Source: JAGLOK01 sp963677605
Lineage (GTDB): Bacteria; Bacillota; Clostridia; Christensenellales; UMGS416
DNA length: 64,000 nucleotides
Reading direction: 5' to 3'
Assembly (NCBI GenBank): GCA_963677605.2
Contig: CAXXDX010000006.1
Coordinates: forward strand, 620,001 to 684,000
The translations under genes were made by a program, and so were the position numbers. This document shows, in pieces, positions 47,825 to 56,892 of this stretch. The notes under the pieces were generated by a model, which was given only the letters and a program-made list of their open reading frames with translations, did no database searches and had not been told where the DNA came from. Numbering within the stretch: position 1 is the first letter of the stretch; each line of letters starts with the position of its first letter.

Positions 47825-47920
47825 TCATTTATCCTTTCTGTTTTCTCTAATTTTTAAGAAAATCATACTTCCGAAAATAAATATCAGAAGTATGATTGAT
47901 AAAATTGTTTTAAGTTCCAT
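47825..47920 (-). CDS. 31-residue membrane peptide after surface protein gene
   Basis: The frame starts MELKTILSIILLIFIFGSMI and ends in KIRENRKDK, giving one membrane helix and a basic tail. GAGGTGAC precedes the ATG, and the gene begins nine bases after the CnaB protein stop, so it is likely coupled. Function is unknown; it could assist secretion or anchoring of the surface protein. It is below normal gene-finder length. Confidence 0.5.
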   Translation of the reverse strand: MELKTILSIILLIFIFGSMIFLKIRENRKDK

Positions 47921-47929
47921 AGAGTCACC

Positions 47930-50900
47930 TCAAATGATCAATCGTCGTTTTCTTCGAATAAAGAAAAATAGCCCTGAGGCTGTCACTAATACTCCTAATA
48001 CAATTGGTATTATCCATCGTTCCCTGTCCAATCCCAATTTTACGAAGATTGAATTCGGTATTACGGTTTTACACGGAACTTCAATATCATTGTTTTCAGA
48101 TATTGTTACTTTTATCGGCGCTGTAGGATAGTATCCTGATGGTACGGTACATTCCTCAAGCCAGTAGCTGCCTGTATGAAGACCATATATAACAGCTTTG
48201 CCGTTTTCATCAACGGCGATTTCTGTAATATCACCATCTTTATCAAGAGTGTAACTGCCGTCTTCGTTTTGAACAAAACTAAGTATATTTAATCCTAAAT
48301 AATTTTTCACCTTGAATCCTGCGCCAGTAAGCGGTTCATTATCTTCATATTTCACCTTATATATCTCAAGCACAGTTGGGCAGTTGCTTATTTCAGTTTC
48401 TCCTGAAACATTCCCATATTCATCAATTGTAAACTCAATTTCTTCAACAGATTTCACATACCCGTCTGGTGCTTTGGTTTCTCCGAAGGTATATGTTCCA
48501 ATCGTCAGATGTGTTATGTATATTTCGCCATTCTCATCTGTTTTGCCTTTATATACTGATTCTCCATCTGAATCTATAATCTCTATTTCAGCATCCTCAA
48601 CAGGTGCACCATCAATTAAGTCTGTTTTTGATAATGTGACTTCGGTATGTTTATTCTGAATTTCTGTAATACCAATTATTTCTCCGTTTCCCAATATCTC
48701 AAACTCATAAACTTCATCATTAAGAATATATCCTAATGGGGCAACAGATTCTTTGAATGTATACTTACCTATAGGCAGCTCATATACTACAAACTCACCC
48801 TTTTCATCAGTGTCACCTTCATAAACCAATTCTTCAGCTTCGCTATATATTTCAATATGAGCACCTGATAATAAAGTGCCGTCATTGATATCAGTTTTTA
48901 TTATTACAACTTCTGTCGGACAATTTTCTATTACATATTCATAAATCATCGTATCATCATCACTTACAGTAACATCAAATGATATGTTTTCTAGGATAAA
49001 TCCCTCTGGAGCTTTCGTTTCAATAATTGTATATTCTCCGACAGTTAAAAGCTTGGTTTCCGCATATCCGTTTTCATTGGTAGTGATAGTATCAATCAAT
49101 TCACTGCCTTTATATACTTCGAATACTGCATCTTCAAGCCTTCTTTCACCATCACGTGAATCTGTCTTTATAATCCTGATCCGCTTTTCGATTAGTTCAT
49201 CAGCGGACTCTACAGTGATAGTTTCAAGTCCGCTGTCACCAATCGAAAACGGAATCGGTTCTTCATCAAGCCAATAACCGTATGGTGCCTTTATTTCATG
49301 TAATGTATACTCACCATAAATCAAAGGTTCTGAAATTATGATACCTGTTTCATCGGTAATAAAAGTATCTGTGCTTCCCCTAGCATTAGTATTCTGAACA
49401 ATCAAGTCACCGTTAGCATCACGAATCTGAAATTCCGTACCTGCCATAGTTATCGTTTCGCCAGTATCAGCATCAACTTTTTCAATCTTTACCTGAGATT
49501 TATATACCTGGTTTTCTATATCATAGCCGTATGTTTTACCATCTTCACAGATATATACTTCAAAAGGTTCATATAGTATGTATCCTTCAGGTGTTTTTAT
49601 TTCAGTAACCACATATGTACCATAGGGCAGAAGTTTGCTTAACGCTTTTCCGTTGGAATCTGTAGTTAGTACTTCTACAACTTCCCCTGTTGATTTCAAT
49701 GTGATTTCAAATTCAACATCACTCATCGGCGGGTTTGATTCTTTAGTATTCCATTCAGCAAGCGGCACATCCGCAGTTTTATTTATTTCAATCCTGCCTT
49801 TTATAACATTATCAGTTATGGAATATGTATTATTGTTTACTTCAATGCTTTGGTTCGAATATTCTAATTGAACTGTATACGGAATATCATTAATCAAATA
49901 TCCTTCGGGAGCTTCAATTTCTTTTATTGTATATTCACCCAATGGCAATGGATTACTCGCCGCACTGTCGTTATCACCACAATCCAGCTCTTCAATCAAA
50001 TCACCTCTGGTATTATATATTCCAAAAACAGTGCCGGTAAATCTCGCATCACCTTGTGGAGAATCATATGTTTCGCTGTCTCGCTTAAATATAGTTATTG
50101 TTCCGGTCTGTGGCATATTTGAAATAGTTAAATCAGCATATACTATCGCTGTATTCTGATCTTCATATTCCAATATTACTGAATATTCAGTATCGTCCAA
50201 TACATATCCATATGGAGCGATTATTTCTTGAACCATGTATGTGCCAAGCGGAAGCTCACTCGAATTTGCCAAGCCTTCTGTATCAATAGTTATTGTTTCA
50301 AAAACGTTTCCGCTTTTATCGGATATGGTAAACTTTACTCCTTCCAGCGAATAGTTTCCCATCTCAGGATTACCATTTATTTTTGTAATCCTTATAATAC
50401 CATTGGGCTGTTTATTCGTAATATTCAGCTTAGTTGTATTAGCATCTGTTACTTCGATATTTTCATAATTTGTTGAATCAATCAAATATCCTCCTGGTGC
50501 TGTAACTTCTACAACTGAATATGTGCCTATAGGCAAAAGAGAGCTTTTCGCAACTCCATTGGCATCGGTAGTGATTCTGTCGGATTCAATTCCATCGGAA
50601 TCAATGATTTTAAACTCAGCTCCAGATAATCTTTCTCCACTTACTGCATCTGTTTTATTAATTTCAATATATCCCTGCGGTGGCGGATCTGAAGTCAGTG
50701 ATAAATCCCCACAAACAACAGGATTCCAACTGTCTACTACCGGAACAACAACTGCCTGTTTTCTCGATGTAGTATCCAGCCAGTAAAAGTTTACGCTGCC
50801 TCTGTTATCTTTACCGATAAATATATCTTCTACGGTAATATCCTGTCCTTGCATAGAAATTGGTGCGGTAATAGTGAGTACATTACCATTGCCTCCGGTA

Positions 50901-51595
50901 AAACCTGTAATACTAACTCCTGATGGCAGTTTACTGGAATCTATTGAATATCCTCCATTTAAATAATTAAGAGAGATAGTTGCTGAGCCTTTCAGAATTC
51001 CATTATCCTCTGTCAACTTTACTGTACTCGGGCTCGTATTTACCGCATAAGGTATAAATACCGAAGTGCCTGCTCGAGCTTTATCCATTAGCTGCAGGTA
51101 GAAGTTATATGCTCCCTGCCCAGCTGTATTTTTTACTCTAATCCTGTTAGATGATTGGAGCATAAAATCGTATCCAATTCCAGCACTTTCTTTCAGCCAT
51201 GAACGGATGGCATTTGCGGTAGCATAGCGAATTTGTTGATCAGTAAGGCCTGCATTCCTATATGGATATGAATGCATCAAAATTGCTTTAAGTCCGTTAT
51301 ATGTTTCTTCCGAATACACTGCTTCAGGATTGAATTTACTGTACAGTTCGCCATCTGCACCTTCAATCATATGTTCAAGGCAGTATGCCACTTCTCCTGT
51401 TTCCGATACCCAATGAGGCGGTGTTTTTAAGTCCTTCCATGTACCGTCATCCGCTTTGTACTCAAAAAAGTTACCGCCTTCAGCTGCTGTTCCGCTTTCT
51501 ATATGCGGATTGCTGGGCGGTGTTGCGTATGCCGTAGATAATTGCAGAATCGCTATTAACGCAATCGTTACAATAATACCAATTTTCTTATACAT
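47930..51595 (-). CDS. SpaA/CnaB-repeat surface protein
   Basis: This 1221-residue exported protein has a signal peptide (KKIGIIVTIALIAILQLSTAYA), an N-terminal region with EVAYCLEHMIEG resembling a thioester (TQXA-like) domain, and nine CnaB-like repeats (about 305-1130), most with PxGYxL ends. Repeats with the K...E pattern can form isopeptide bonds. The C-terminus is a membrane helix with RRKRR, but no LPxTG motif is seen; IPNS occurs instead near the end. It is likely an adhesin. No sortase is in the window. Confidence 0.85.
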   Translation of the reverse strand: MYKKIGIIVTIALIAILQLSTAYATPPSNPHIESGTAAEGGNFFEYKADDGTWKDLKTPPHWVSETGEVAYCLEHMIEGADGELYSKFNPEAVYSEETYNGLKAILMHSYPYRNAGLTDQQIRYATANAIRSWLKESAGIGYDFMLQSSNRIRVKNTAGQGAYNFYLQLMDKARAGTSVFIPYAVNTSPSTVKLTEDNGILKGSATISLNYLNGGYSIDSSKLPSGVSITGFTGGNGNVLTITAPISMQGQDITVEDIFIGKDNRGSVNFYWLDTTSRKQAVVVPVVDSWNPVVCGDLSLTSDPPPQGYIEINKTDAVSGERLSGAEFKIIDSDGIESDRITTDANGVAKSSLLPIGTYSVVEVTAPGGYLIDSTNYENIEVTDANTTKLNITNKQPNGIIRITKINGNPEMGNYSLEGVKFTISDKSGNVFETITIDTEGLANSSELPLGTYMVQEIIAPYGYVLDDTEYSVILEYEDQNTAIVYADLTISNMPQTGTITIFKRDSETYDSPQGDARFTGTVFGIYNTRGDLIEELDCGDNDSAASNPLPLGEYTIKEIEAPEGYLINDIPYTVQLEYSNQSIEVNNNTYSITDNVIKGRIEINKTADVPLAEWNTKESNPPMSDVEFEITLKSTGEVVEVLTTDSNGKALSKLLPYGTYVVTEIKTPEGYILYEPFEVYICEDGKTYGYDIENQVYKSQVKIEKVDADTGETITMAGTEFQIRDANGDLIVQNTNARGSTDTFITDETGIIISEPLIYGEYTLHEIKAPYGYWLDEEPIPFSIGDSGLETITVESADELIEKRIRIIKTDSRDGERRLEDAVFEVYKGSELIDTITTNENGYAETKLLTVGEYTIIETKAPEGFILENISFDVTVSDDDTMIYEYVIENCPTEVVIIKTDINDGTLLSGAHIEIYSEAEELVYEGDTDEKGEFVVYELPIGKYTFKESVAPLGYILNDEVYEFEILGNGEIIGITEIQNKHTEVTLSKTDLIDGAPVEDAEIEIIDSDGESVYKGKTDENGEIYITHLTIGTYTFGETKAPDGYVKSVEEIEFTIDEYGNVSGETEISNCPTVLEIYKVKYEDNEPLTGAGFKVKNYLGLNILSFVQNEDGSYTLDKDGDITEIAVDENGKAVIYGLHTGSYWLEECTVPSGYYPTAPIKVTISENNDIEVPCKTVIPNSIFVKLGLDRERWIIPIVLGVLVTASGLFFFIRRKRRLII

Positions 51596-51621
51596 ATTTT
51601 CCTCCTTTTAATTCTTGGCAT

Positions 51622-51661
51622 AAAAAAAAGAACCACCTGCACTAATTTGCAGCGGTTGGTT
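51622..51661 (-). terminator. Terminator after parR-like gene
   Basis: An imperfect stem (AACCACCTGCA against TGCAGCGGTTGGTT) with an AT loop is followed on the minus strand by eight T. It lies seven bases after the ParR-like stop. Confidence 0.65.
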
Positions 51662-51667
51662 AAAATT

Positions 51668-51925
51668 TTATAATGTTTTTAGATAATCTATTGCTACATT
51701 GTCTATTCCGTCTCCGCTTTTCAATGAGAGGAAACCGTTATGTGAGTTTTCACTTAGTACTTCCCGTACCATATTTAATACTTCATTTGTTTCATGTGCC
51801 CTTACAATTGCATTTACTACATATTCGCTCTTTTTGCCGCTTGGTATTGTCGCTAATATATCACTTGCTTTTTTATGATGCAGCTTGTCCAAGTTCAACC
51901 TTATACTTAATCTTCTTCCGTTCAT
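51668..51925 (-). CDS. ParR-like partner of ParM
   Basis: This 85-residue basic protein begins MNGRRLSIRLNLDKLHHKKA, a ribbon-helix-helix-like start. It overlaps the ParM-like gene by four bases. Small ParR-type proteins bind the centromere and link it to ParM filaments. The assignment rests on position, size and fold prediction by eye. Confidence 0.6.
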   Translation of the reverse strand: MNGRRLSIRLNLDKLHHKKASDILATIPSGKKSEYVVNAIVRAHETNEVLNMVREVLSENSHNGFLSLKSGDGIDNVAIDYLKTL

Positions 51926-52833
51926 TTCTTCTCTCGCAATGCTTTAGTGATTTTCTCATACCCTATAGCATTTGCTTTGATATCATCAATAACAGTCATG
52001 CTGCAAACTCTATTATTTCCAATATTCTGCTTTACAAACAATGCTCCGCCACCAAGAAAAATGATAGGAACAACGGCTGCATCAAATCCGCTTTCTGTAA
52101 GTGTACGGAATATCTTATTCACATATTCTCTGCCTTGGCTAATTATTATGCTTTTCGCTTTCTCATCCATACTGCAGGATTGATTTTTAAGTATCTGTTC
52201 AACTTGAGCAGCCGTTAATGATAATCCTGTGCTGCGCCTTACTTCTTCAAGGATTTTATCTATCATGCGGATTATTCCCAATTCCAAACTTCTGCAGGTT
52301 TCAGCATTTGGTGTGCCATAGTCAATTCGCATTACGTCTATCGTCCAGCTCCCTATATCGCAAATAATAACGGAAGGTTCTTTTTTTAGTTTTTCAATAT
52401 AATCTGCAATAGCTGAATAACCTTGCGGATATACACATACATCATCAATTGATATTTTGTAATCCTGCCCTTCAAATTTGAAAAGCACAGGGTAATGTGT
52501 GTTTCTTTTCAAATATTTTATAAATTTATCCTTATCTCTTCCAAAGCTTGTTAAAGGCAAGCCCGCTGCCAAAGTTATATTAGCTTTTGTTCCAATGTTT
52601 CTGAACTGCAATTCTTTAGCTATCGCAGCAAGTGTCAGTATATAATAGCTGTCATCCGATGTTTTGTCTTTTATCAACGATTGCCTTCCACTGCCGCAAA
52701 CATAGTATTTACCATTAAGCTGAACCACATTCTGCGAAGTATATGGCTCTTTTTCGTATTCCGTCAACCCTGTAGTGAACATTGTATTTGCTGTCTTCAT
52801 CATCCCATATCCATGGTCAATTCCAAGTATCAT
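51922..52833 (-). CDS. ParM/StbA-like actin fold partition protein
   Basis: This 303-residue actin-like ATPase shows IGIDHGYGMMKTANT (phosphate 1), CDIGSWTIDVMRI (phosphate 2) and PIIFLGGGALFV (adenosine). Such proteins form filaments that push plasmid copies apart. Together with the 85-residue partner it should stabilise the excised ICE. It lies next to a ParA/ParB pair. Confidence 0.85.
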   Translation of the reverse strand: MILGIDHGYGMMKTANTMFTTGLTEYEKEPYTSQNVVQLNGKYYVCGSGRQSLIKDKTSDDSYYILTLAAIAKELQFRNIGTKANITLAAGLPLTSFGRDKDKFIKYLKRNTHYPVLFKFEGQDYKISIDDVCVYPQGYSAIADYIEKLKKEPSVIICDIGSWTIDVMRIDYGTPNAETCRSLELGIIRMIDKILEEVRRSTGLSLTAAQVEQILKNQSCSMDEKAKSIIISQGREYVNKIFRTLTESGFDAAVVPIIFLGGGALFVKQNIGNNRVCSMTVIDDIKANAIGYEKITKALREKK

Positions 52834-52912
52834 TTTATACCTCTTTTCGTTTTTATAATATAAAAGAGGTTAGGTATACTTTTCATACCTAACCTCTTTT
52901 TATGATTCAATT

Positions 52913-53887
52913 TCATCTTTCTAAAGAAACTGTTTTTTGTTTTTGTCTTTGCGGATGTGACTTAAAATATTCATCCAATGCTTTTTGTATTGTAGTTTCG
53001 TACTCTTTCGGCGTTGTTTCCGGCGGAAAGTATTCTTTTACAGTTTTGTATGATACCTTTATAGCTCTAGGAGGTTCTTGATTCTTTTCGACTATGATTT
53101 TATCTATCTTCTCATAAGTCAACTCGCCATTTTGGCTGATACCCTTAAGCATTGAAGCCTGCTTAACCGGAACTCCGTATTTCTCCTCACGAGTTAAGAT
53201 ATCATAAAGCCAGCCTTGTTGCTCTTCAGTTAAATACGATAATTCTACAGCCGGAATAAAAGAAAGTTTTCGTTCATCTACCTTGTTCATAAATTCAGGA
53301 ATAAGGTTTGTAAGCCGTATATATCGCTTTATCTGATTTCTGCTATCATTTGAATTCTCAGCAACAACTTCAACCGACTTCTTTCCCTTTAACATGTGCC
53401 CATTTTGGGCACATGTTAAATCTCTTCTATTTCCCTGCGATTTTATCGCTTCCAGTTTATACTTATACGCCCATGCTTTTTCAGAAGGAAGTATTGTTTC
53501 GCGCTGCTGAAGATTCGTATCAACCATTGCGATTGTAGCGGTTTCATCATCCATTTCACGCACATTGCAAGGTATTTCATCCATACCGGCAAGTCTTGTA
53601 GCCTGTACACGATTATGACCAGCAATAATCTCGTATTCATACTTTTCATCCTTAATCGGTCTAACCAATATTGGGACTATAATCCCTTGTTCTTTAATAC
53701 TATCGGCAAGCCCCAACATCTTTTCATTATCATAAAGTTTAAAAGGATGTTTTGAGAATGGTTTAAGTTTTGTTATAGAGAGTGTTGTCGGTACACCGGT
53801 TACTTTCTCCCCGTTTTCTTCTGCTGTTCTCTGCTCGCTGGATTTAAAAATATCATCAAATGATTTGAGGTTTGCACTGCTACCCAT
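52913..53887 (-). CDS. parB: ParB-family partition protein
   Basis: This protein of 324 residues begins MGSSANLKSFDDIFKSSEQR. It has the ParB core: IKEQGIIVPILVRP, YEIIAGHNRVQATRLAG (CTPase/GxxR region), and an HTH centre near SVEVVAENSNDSRNQIKRYI. I chose ATG 53887 with AAGGAGG before it; it overlaps parA by eight bases. It would bind a parS-like site; none is obvious here. Confidence 0.88.
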   Translation of the reverse strand: MGSSANLKSFDDIFKSSEQRTAEENGEKVTGVPTTLSITKLKPFSKHPFKLYDNEKMLGLADSIKEQGIIVPILVRPIKDEKYEYEIIAGHNRVQATRLAGMDEIPCNVREMDDETATIAMVDTNLQQRETILPSEKAWAYKYKLEAIKSQGNRRDLTCAQNGHMLKGKKSVEVVAENSNDSRNQIKRYIRLTNLIPEFMNKVDERKLSFIPAVELSYLTEEQQGWLYDILTREEKYGVPVKQASMLKGISQNGELTYEKIDKIIVEKNQEPPRAIKVSYKTVKEYFPPETTPKEYETTIQKALDEYFKSHPQRQKQKTVSLER

Positions 53888-54668
53888 TTGCAATGACCTC
53901 CTTGGCGAACTCTTCATATGCTATAGACACTTTGCATTTTGAGTCGTATTCAAAAAGGCTTTTACCGACAGCTGTATTCTCTACCGCTTTAACAGATTGC
54001 GGGATGGTTGTGTTATATATTTTAATATACTCACCATATGCTGACTGTAAATCTTGTAATATTGACTTTGAAAAATTAAGCCGATTATTGTACATAGTAA
54101 TCAGGATGCCATTGAAACCTAATTCGTGATTTATATTCCTTTTAACTTTTGCAATAGTGCTTATCAGCAATTCCAATCCCTTTGCAGATAAATAATGTGC
54201 TTGTACAGGAATCAAAACGCTTGTAGCTGCAACCAGTGCATTGATTGTCAACATGCCTAATGATGGCATTGTATCAATTAATATCACATCATAATCTTCT
54301 TTTATTCTATCCAAGAAATTCTTAAGGATGTTCTCACGTGACATTGCATTGACCAATGAAGGTTCAATGCCGCTTAACTGGATTGAAGATGGTATAAGAT
54401 CACAGCCTTCTGCTTTTAAAATGTATTCTTCTTTTGAAAGTGTAAAAGTTTCTTCAATGAGTTCTTTAATGATATTTGCCATAGTACAAGGCAATTCATC
54501 AGGGTTCGGATAGCCCATACACATAGTGAGGTTACTTTGCGGGTCCAAATCCAACAAGAGTACTTTTTTACCCTGTCTTGCTAGCGCTGTTCCTAAATTG
54601 TGAGTCGTGGAAGTCTTCCCAGTACCGCCCTTTTGGTTTGCAACGATTAAGATTTGTGTGTTTTTCAT
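53880..54668 (-). CDS. parA: ParA/Soj-type partition ATPase
   Basis: This 262-residue ParA has the deviant Walker A KGGTGKTS near 14, the switch DLDPQSN and Walker B-like VILIDTMPSLG. It partners ParB in the next gene. Such pairs usually maintain the ICE circle. The upstream spacer (54669-54836) holds a hairpin and separates it from the serine recombinase. Confidence 0.92.
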   Translation of the reverse strand: MKNTQILIVANQKGGTGKTSTTHNLGTALARQGKKVLLLDLDPQSNLTMCMGYPNPDELPCTMANIIKELIEETFTLSKEEYILKAEGCDLIPSSIQLSGIEPSLVNAMSRENILKNFLDRIKEDYDVILIDTMPSLGMLTINALVAATSVLIPVQAHYLSAKGLELLISTIAKVKRNINHELGFNGILITMYNNRLNFSKSILQDLQSAYGEYIKIYNTTIPQSVKAVENTAVGKSLFEYDSKCKVSIAYEEFAKEVIANG

Positions 54669-54791
54669 GATAATTACTCCTTTTTTGTACGGATTTTTTA
54701 ATTTGGCACTTAAAAATCCCGTTTTTTGAAGTAATTATTCTGTTTTTATCCGGTTTTAGAATTCGGATATTAATACTACCGCTCCGCCACC

Positions 54792-54825
54792 GTCACAAGG
54801 TACATATAAGTGCCTTGTGATTTTT
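54792..54825 (+). terminator. Hairpin with T-run between parA and serine recombinase
   Basis: TCACAAGG (near 54793) and CCTTGTGA (near 54813) pair over eight bases; TTTTTTA follows on the plus strand only. No plus-strand gene reads into it, so it may be a terminator of an absent gene or mark an element end. Confidence 0.5.
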
Positions 54826-54836
54826 TATGTGCGGAT

Positions 54837-56516
54837 TTATCCTGCCTGTTGTTTGTGATTCTGGGATTTTGATACCTTTTCCTTTAGATAACTGCTCAGA
54901 TTATCGAAATCATTGAAATTGATCTTACCGATGAAGTTGAAGTATATATCAATCCTCTGGATGTAACCATTATCGGACTTTTCTTTCCTGAATACTTCAA
55001 TATGATCAATCAACTCAACTACAGTTTCTCTGTCCAGTTCTGTGATATAGTTTCTGGCTTTGAAATTATCAATGATATCACTGATATGCTTGGTGTTATC
55101 TTTGACTTCATTCAGCTCCGATTTAAGAAATGTACGCTTTTCAGAAAGCTCTTCCTGCTTGGTCTCATATCCGTTCATGAGCTTTTTGAACATAGTTTCG
55201 GCTATATTGCCGTTTGCAATCTGCTCAATCAACACATCAATCTTTGAAGCCAGTGAGTTTAAATCACGTTCAGTTTTCTGCAGCTGTTTTTCAATCAGTG
55301 TGCCGTTCTTGGATTTTATCCGGTTATTGATTTCAATCAGCCTGCTTAAAAGAGTTTCTGAGTAATTAACTGCTATCTTAGAAAACTTGGTGATTTCATT
55401 CAATACTATAACTTCAAGCTCATCTTCACGTATTGCATGGAAACTGCAGGCGGTCTTTCCCTGATTGCTGTATGTGCTGCACCTGTATCTGGAACTGTCA
55501 GCATAACCGCTGTTCTTTACAAGCTGATACGTCATCTTAGCTCCGCAGTCTGCACAGAAAACTTTGCCGCTGAACAATGATACCGTACCATCTTTTTTAA
55601 GCCTTGGTGTGGTTCTTCTCTTGTTCTGCTTAATGATTGCCTGAACTCTGTTCCACGTGATTTCATCGATTAAAGCTTCGTGAGTGTTTTTAACAACCAC
55701 CCAGTTATCTTCGGGGATAACATCACGCTTTTTAAGCTTAAAGCTTTTCTTCCGGCGTTTGCCCTGTGCCATATTACCGATGTATACCTGATTTTTCAGT
55801 ATACGCATTATAGTGGCACTGCCCCAAGTCTCCGCATCTTGTGAGTATGGATTAGGTTTTCCTATCCGATTGAAGAAATGCACTCTTGGTGTAGGCACTC
55901 CTTCACCATTAAAGACTTCAGCTATGTGCCTTGCACTTTCACCTAAAGTGTAAAGATGAAATAACCTGCGTATTATCTCAGCTCCATCGTCCTCAATTAC
56001 AAGGTGATGTTTGTCCTCAGGGTCACGCATGTATCCCATAGCAGGCTGGCTGCCGATAAACTGGCCCTTTTTCATCTGCGTTTTCTTTACAGTCTTTATC
56101 TTCCTCGATGTATCCTTTGCATAATGTTCATGGATAACGTTTAGGAATCCTGCGAAATCATTATCCTTCTCACTGTCCACATTATCTCCTATGGCAATGA
56201 ACCTTACGTTATGTTTCGGAAAGAAAAAGTCTGTATAGTTGCCAACCTGTGCGTAATTCCTGCCCAGCCTAGAAAGGTCTTTTACAATAACCATGTTTAT
56301 GCGTTTCTTCTCTATATCACTGATTAATCTCTGAAATCCCGGCCTGTCAAATGTAGTACCGCTGATTCCGTCATCTATGTAGGTATCTTCTATCTCCCAG
56401 CCCCTTTCATTTGCATAATCCATGAGCATGTTCCTCTGGTTTGATATACTCATGCTTTCGTTGTCTGTTCCGTCGTCTCTTGACAACCTTAAATATATTC
56501 CTGCTTTGTAATTCAT
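54837..56516 (-). CDS. Large serine recombinase (TnpX-like)
   Basis: This 559-residue enzyme integrates or excises DNA. The catalytic domain has S12 in YLRLSRDD, DGISGTTFDRPGFQRL and VKDLSRLGRN. It is followed by a recombinase domain and a zinc ribbon (FCADCGAKMTY, then CSTYSNQGKTACSFHA). A long coiled coil follows. A TnpW gene and mobilisation genes lie next to it, as in Tn4451-like units. It probably moves its own unit or the whole element. The 186 bases upstream are rich in hairpins. Confidence 0.93.
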   Translation of the reverse strand: MNYKAGIYLRLSRDDGTDNESMSISNQRNMLMDYANERGWEIEDTYIDDGISGTTFDRPGFQRLISDIEKKRINMVIVKDLSRLGRNYAQVGNYTDFFFPKHNVRFIAIGDNVDSEKDNDFAGFLNVIHEHYAKDTSRKIKTVKKTQMKKGQFIGSQPAMGYMRDPEDKHHLVIEDDGAEIIRRLFHLYTLGESARHIAEVFNGEGVPTPRVHFFNRIGKPNPYSQDAETWGSATIMRILKNQVYIGNMAQGKRRKKSFKLKKRDVIPEDNWVVVKNTHEALIDEITWNRVQAIIKQNKRRTTPRLKKDGTVSLFSGKVFCADCGAKMTYQLVKNSGYADSSRYRCSTYSNQGKTACSFHAIREDELEVIVLNEITKFSKIAVNYSETLLSRLIEINNRIKSKNGTLIEKQLQKTERDLNSLASKIDVLIEQIANGNIAETMFKKLMNGYETKQEELSEKRTFLKSELNEVKDNTKHISDIIDNFKARNYITELDRETVVELIDHIEVFRKEKSDNGYIQRIDIYFNFIGKINFNDFDNLSSYLKEKVSKSQNHKQQAG

Positions 56517-56702
56517 ATTGCTCCTTTCAGTAAAAAAGCAGTATCCAAAGCAGCTTAGCCCGTCGCAGTGCCTTCCGCTTATCGCATCACGCTATCGCGT
56601 GATGCTTTAATGCTTCAGGACGGCTCCTCTTTTCCACAAAGCCATTCGGCTTTGCGGAAGCCTTTTTTTAGTATACTCTGAATACTGCTAATATTCCATA
56701 AT
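56517..56702 (-). promoter_or_regulatory. Structured leader before serine recombinase
   Basis: Two strong hairpins are present. GCATCACGC/GCGTGATGC with a TATC loop is at 56584-56605. TTCCACAAAGCC/GGCTTTGCGGAA is at 56632-56659, with TTTTTTT following on the plus strand. They lie in the 5' leader of the recombinase on the minus strand and may control its expression or be a recombination site. Confidence 0.5.
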
Positions 56703-56888
56703 TTAGTTTGCGTTTTTTATCCGGCTTTCTATCATCCTGTCCATGGTATCAGTAAATGTCCTGTCATTTTCAAAGTAACTTGATACTATGAATGTGGTTT
56801 TACCCAATCTTACAGCCGATATCATGAAGTTGTTGCCTACTCCGTATGTGTCGAGTTGTTCAATTTTCTTTTTCTGTGCTTTAGCCAT
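56703..56888 (-). CDS. TnpW-family small transposon protein
   Basis: This 61-residue protein has the sequence FMISAVRLGKTTFIVSSYFE and TDTMDRMI, typical of TnpW-type proteins near TnpX-like recombinases. Its role is unknown. It starts five bases after the relaxase stop, so it shares its transcript. Confidence 0.75.
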   Translation of the reverse strand: MAKAQKKKIEQLDTYGVGNNFMISAVRLGKTTFIVSSYFENDRTFTDTMDRMIESRIKNAN

Positions 56889-56892
56889 ATAT

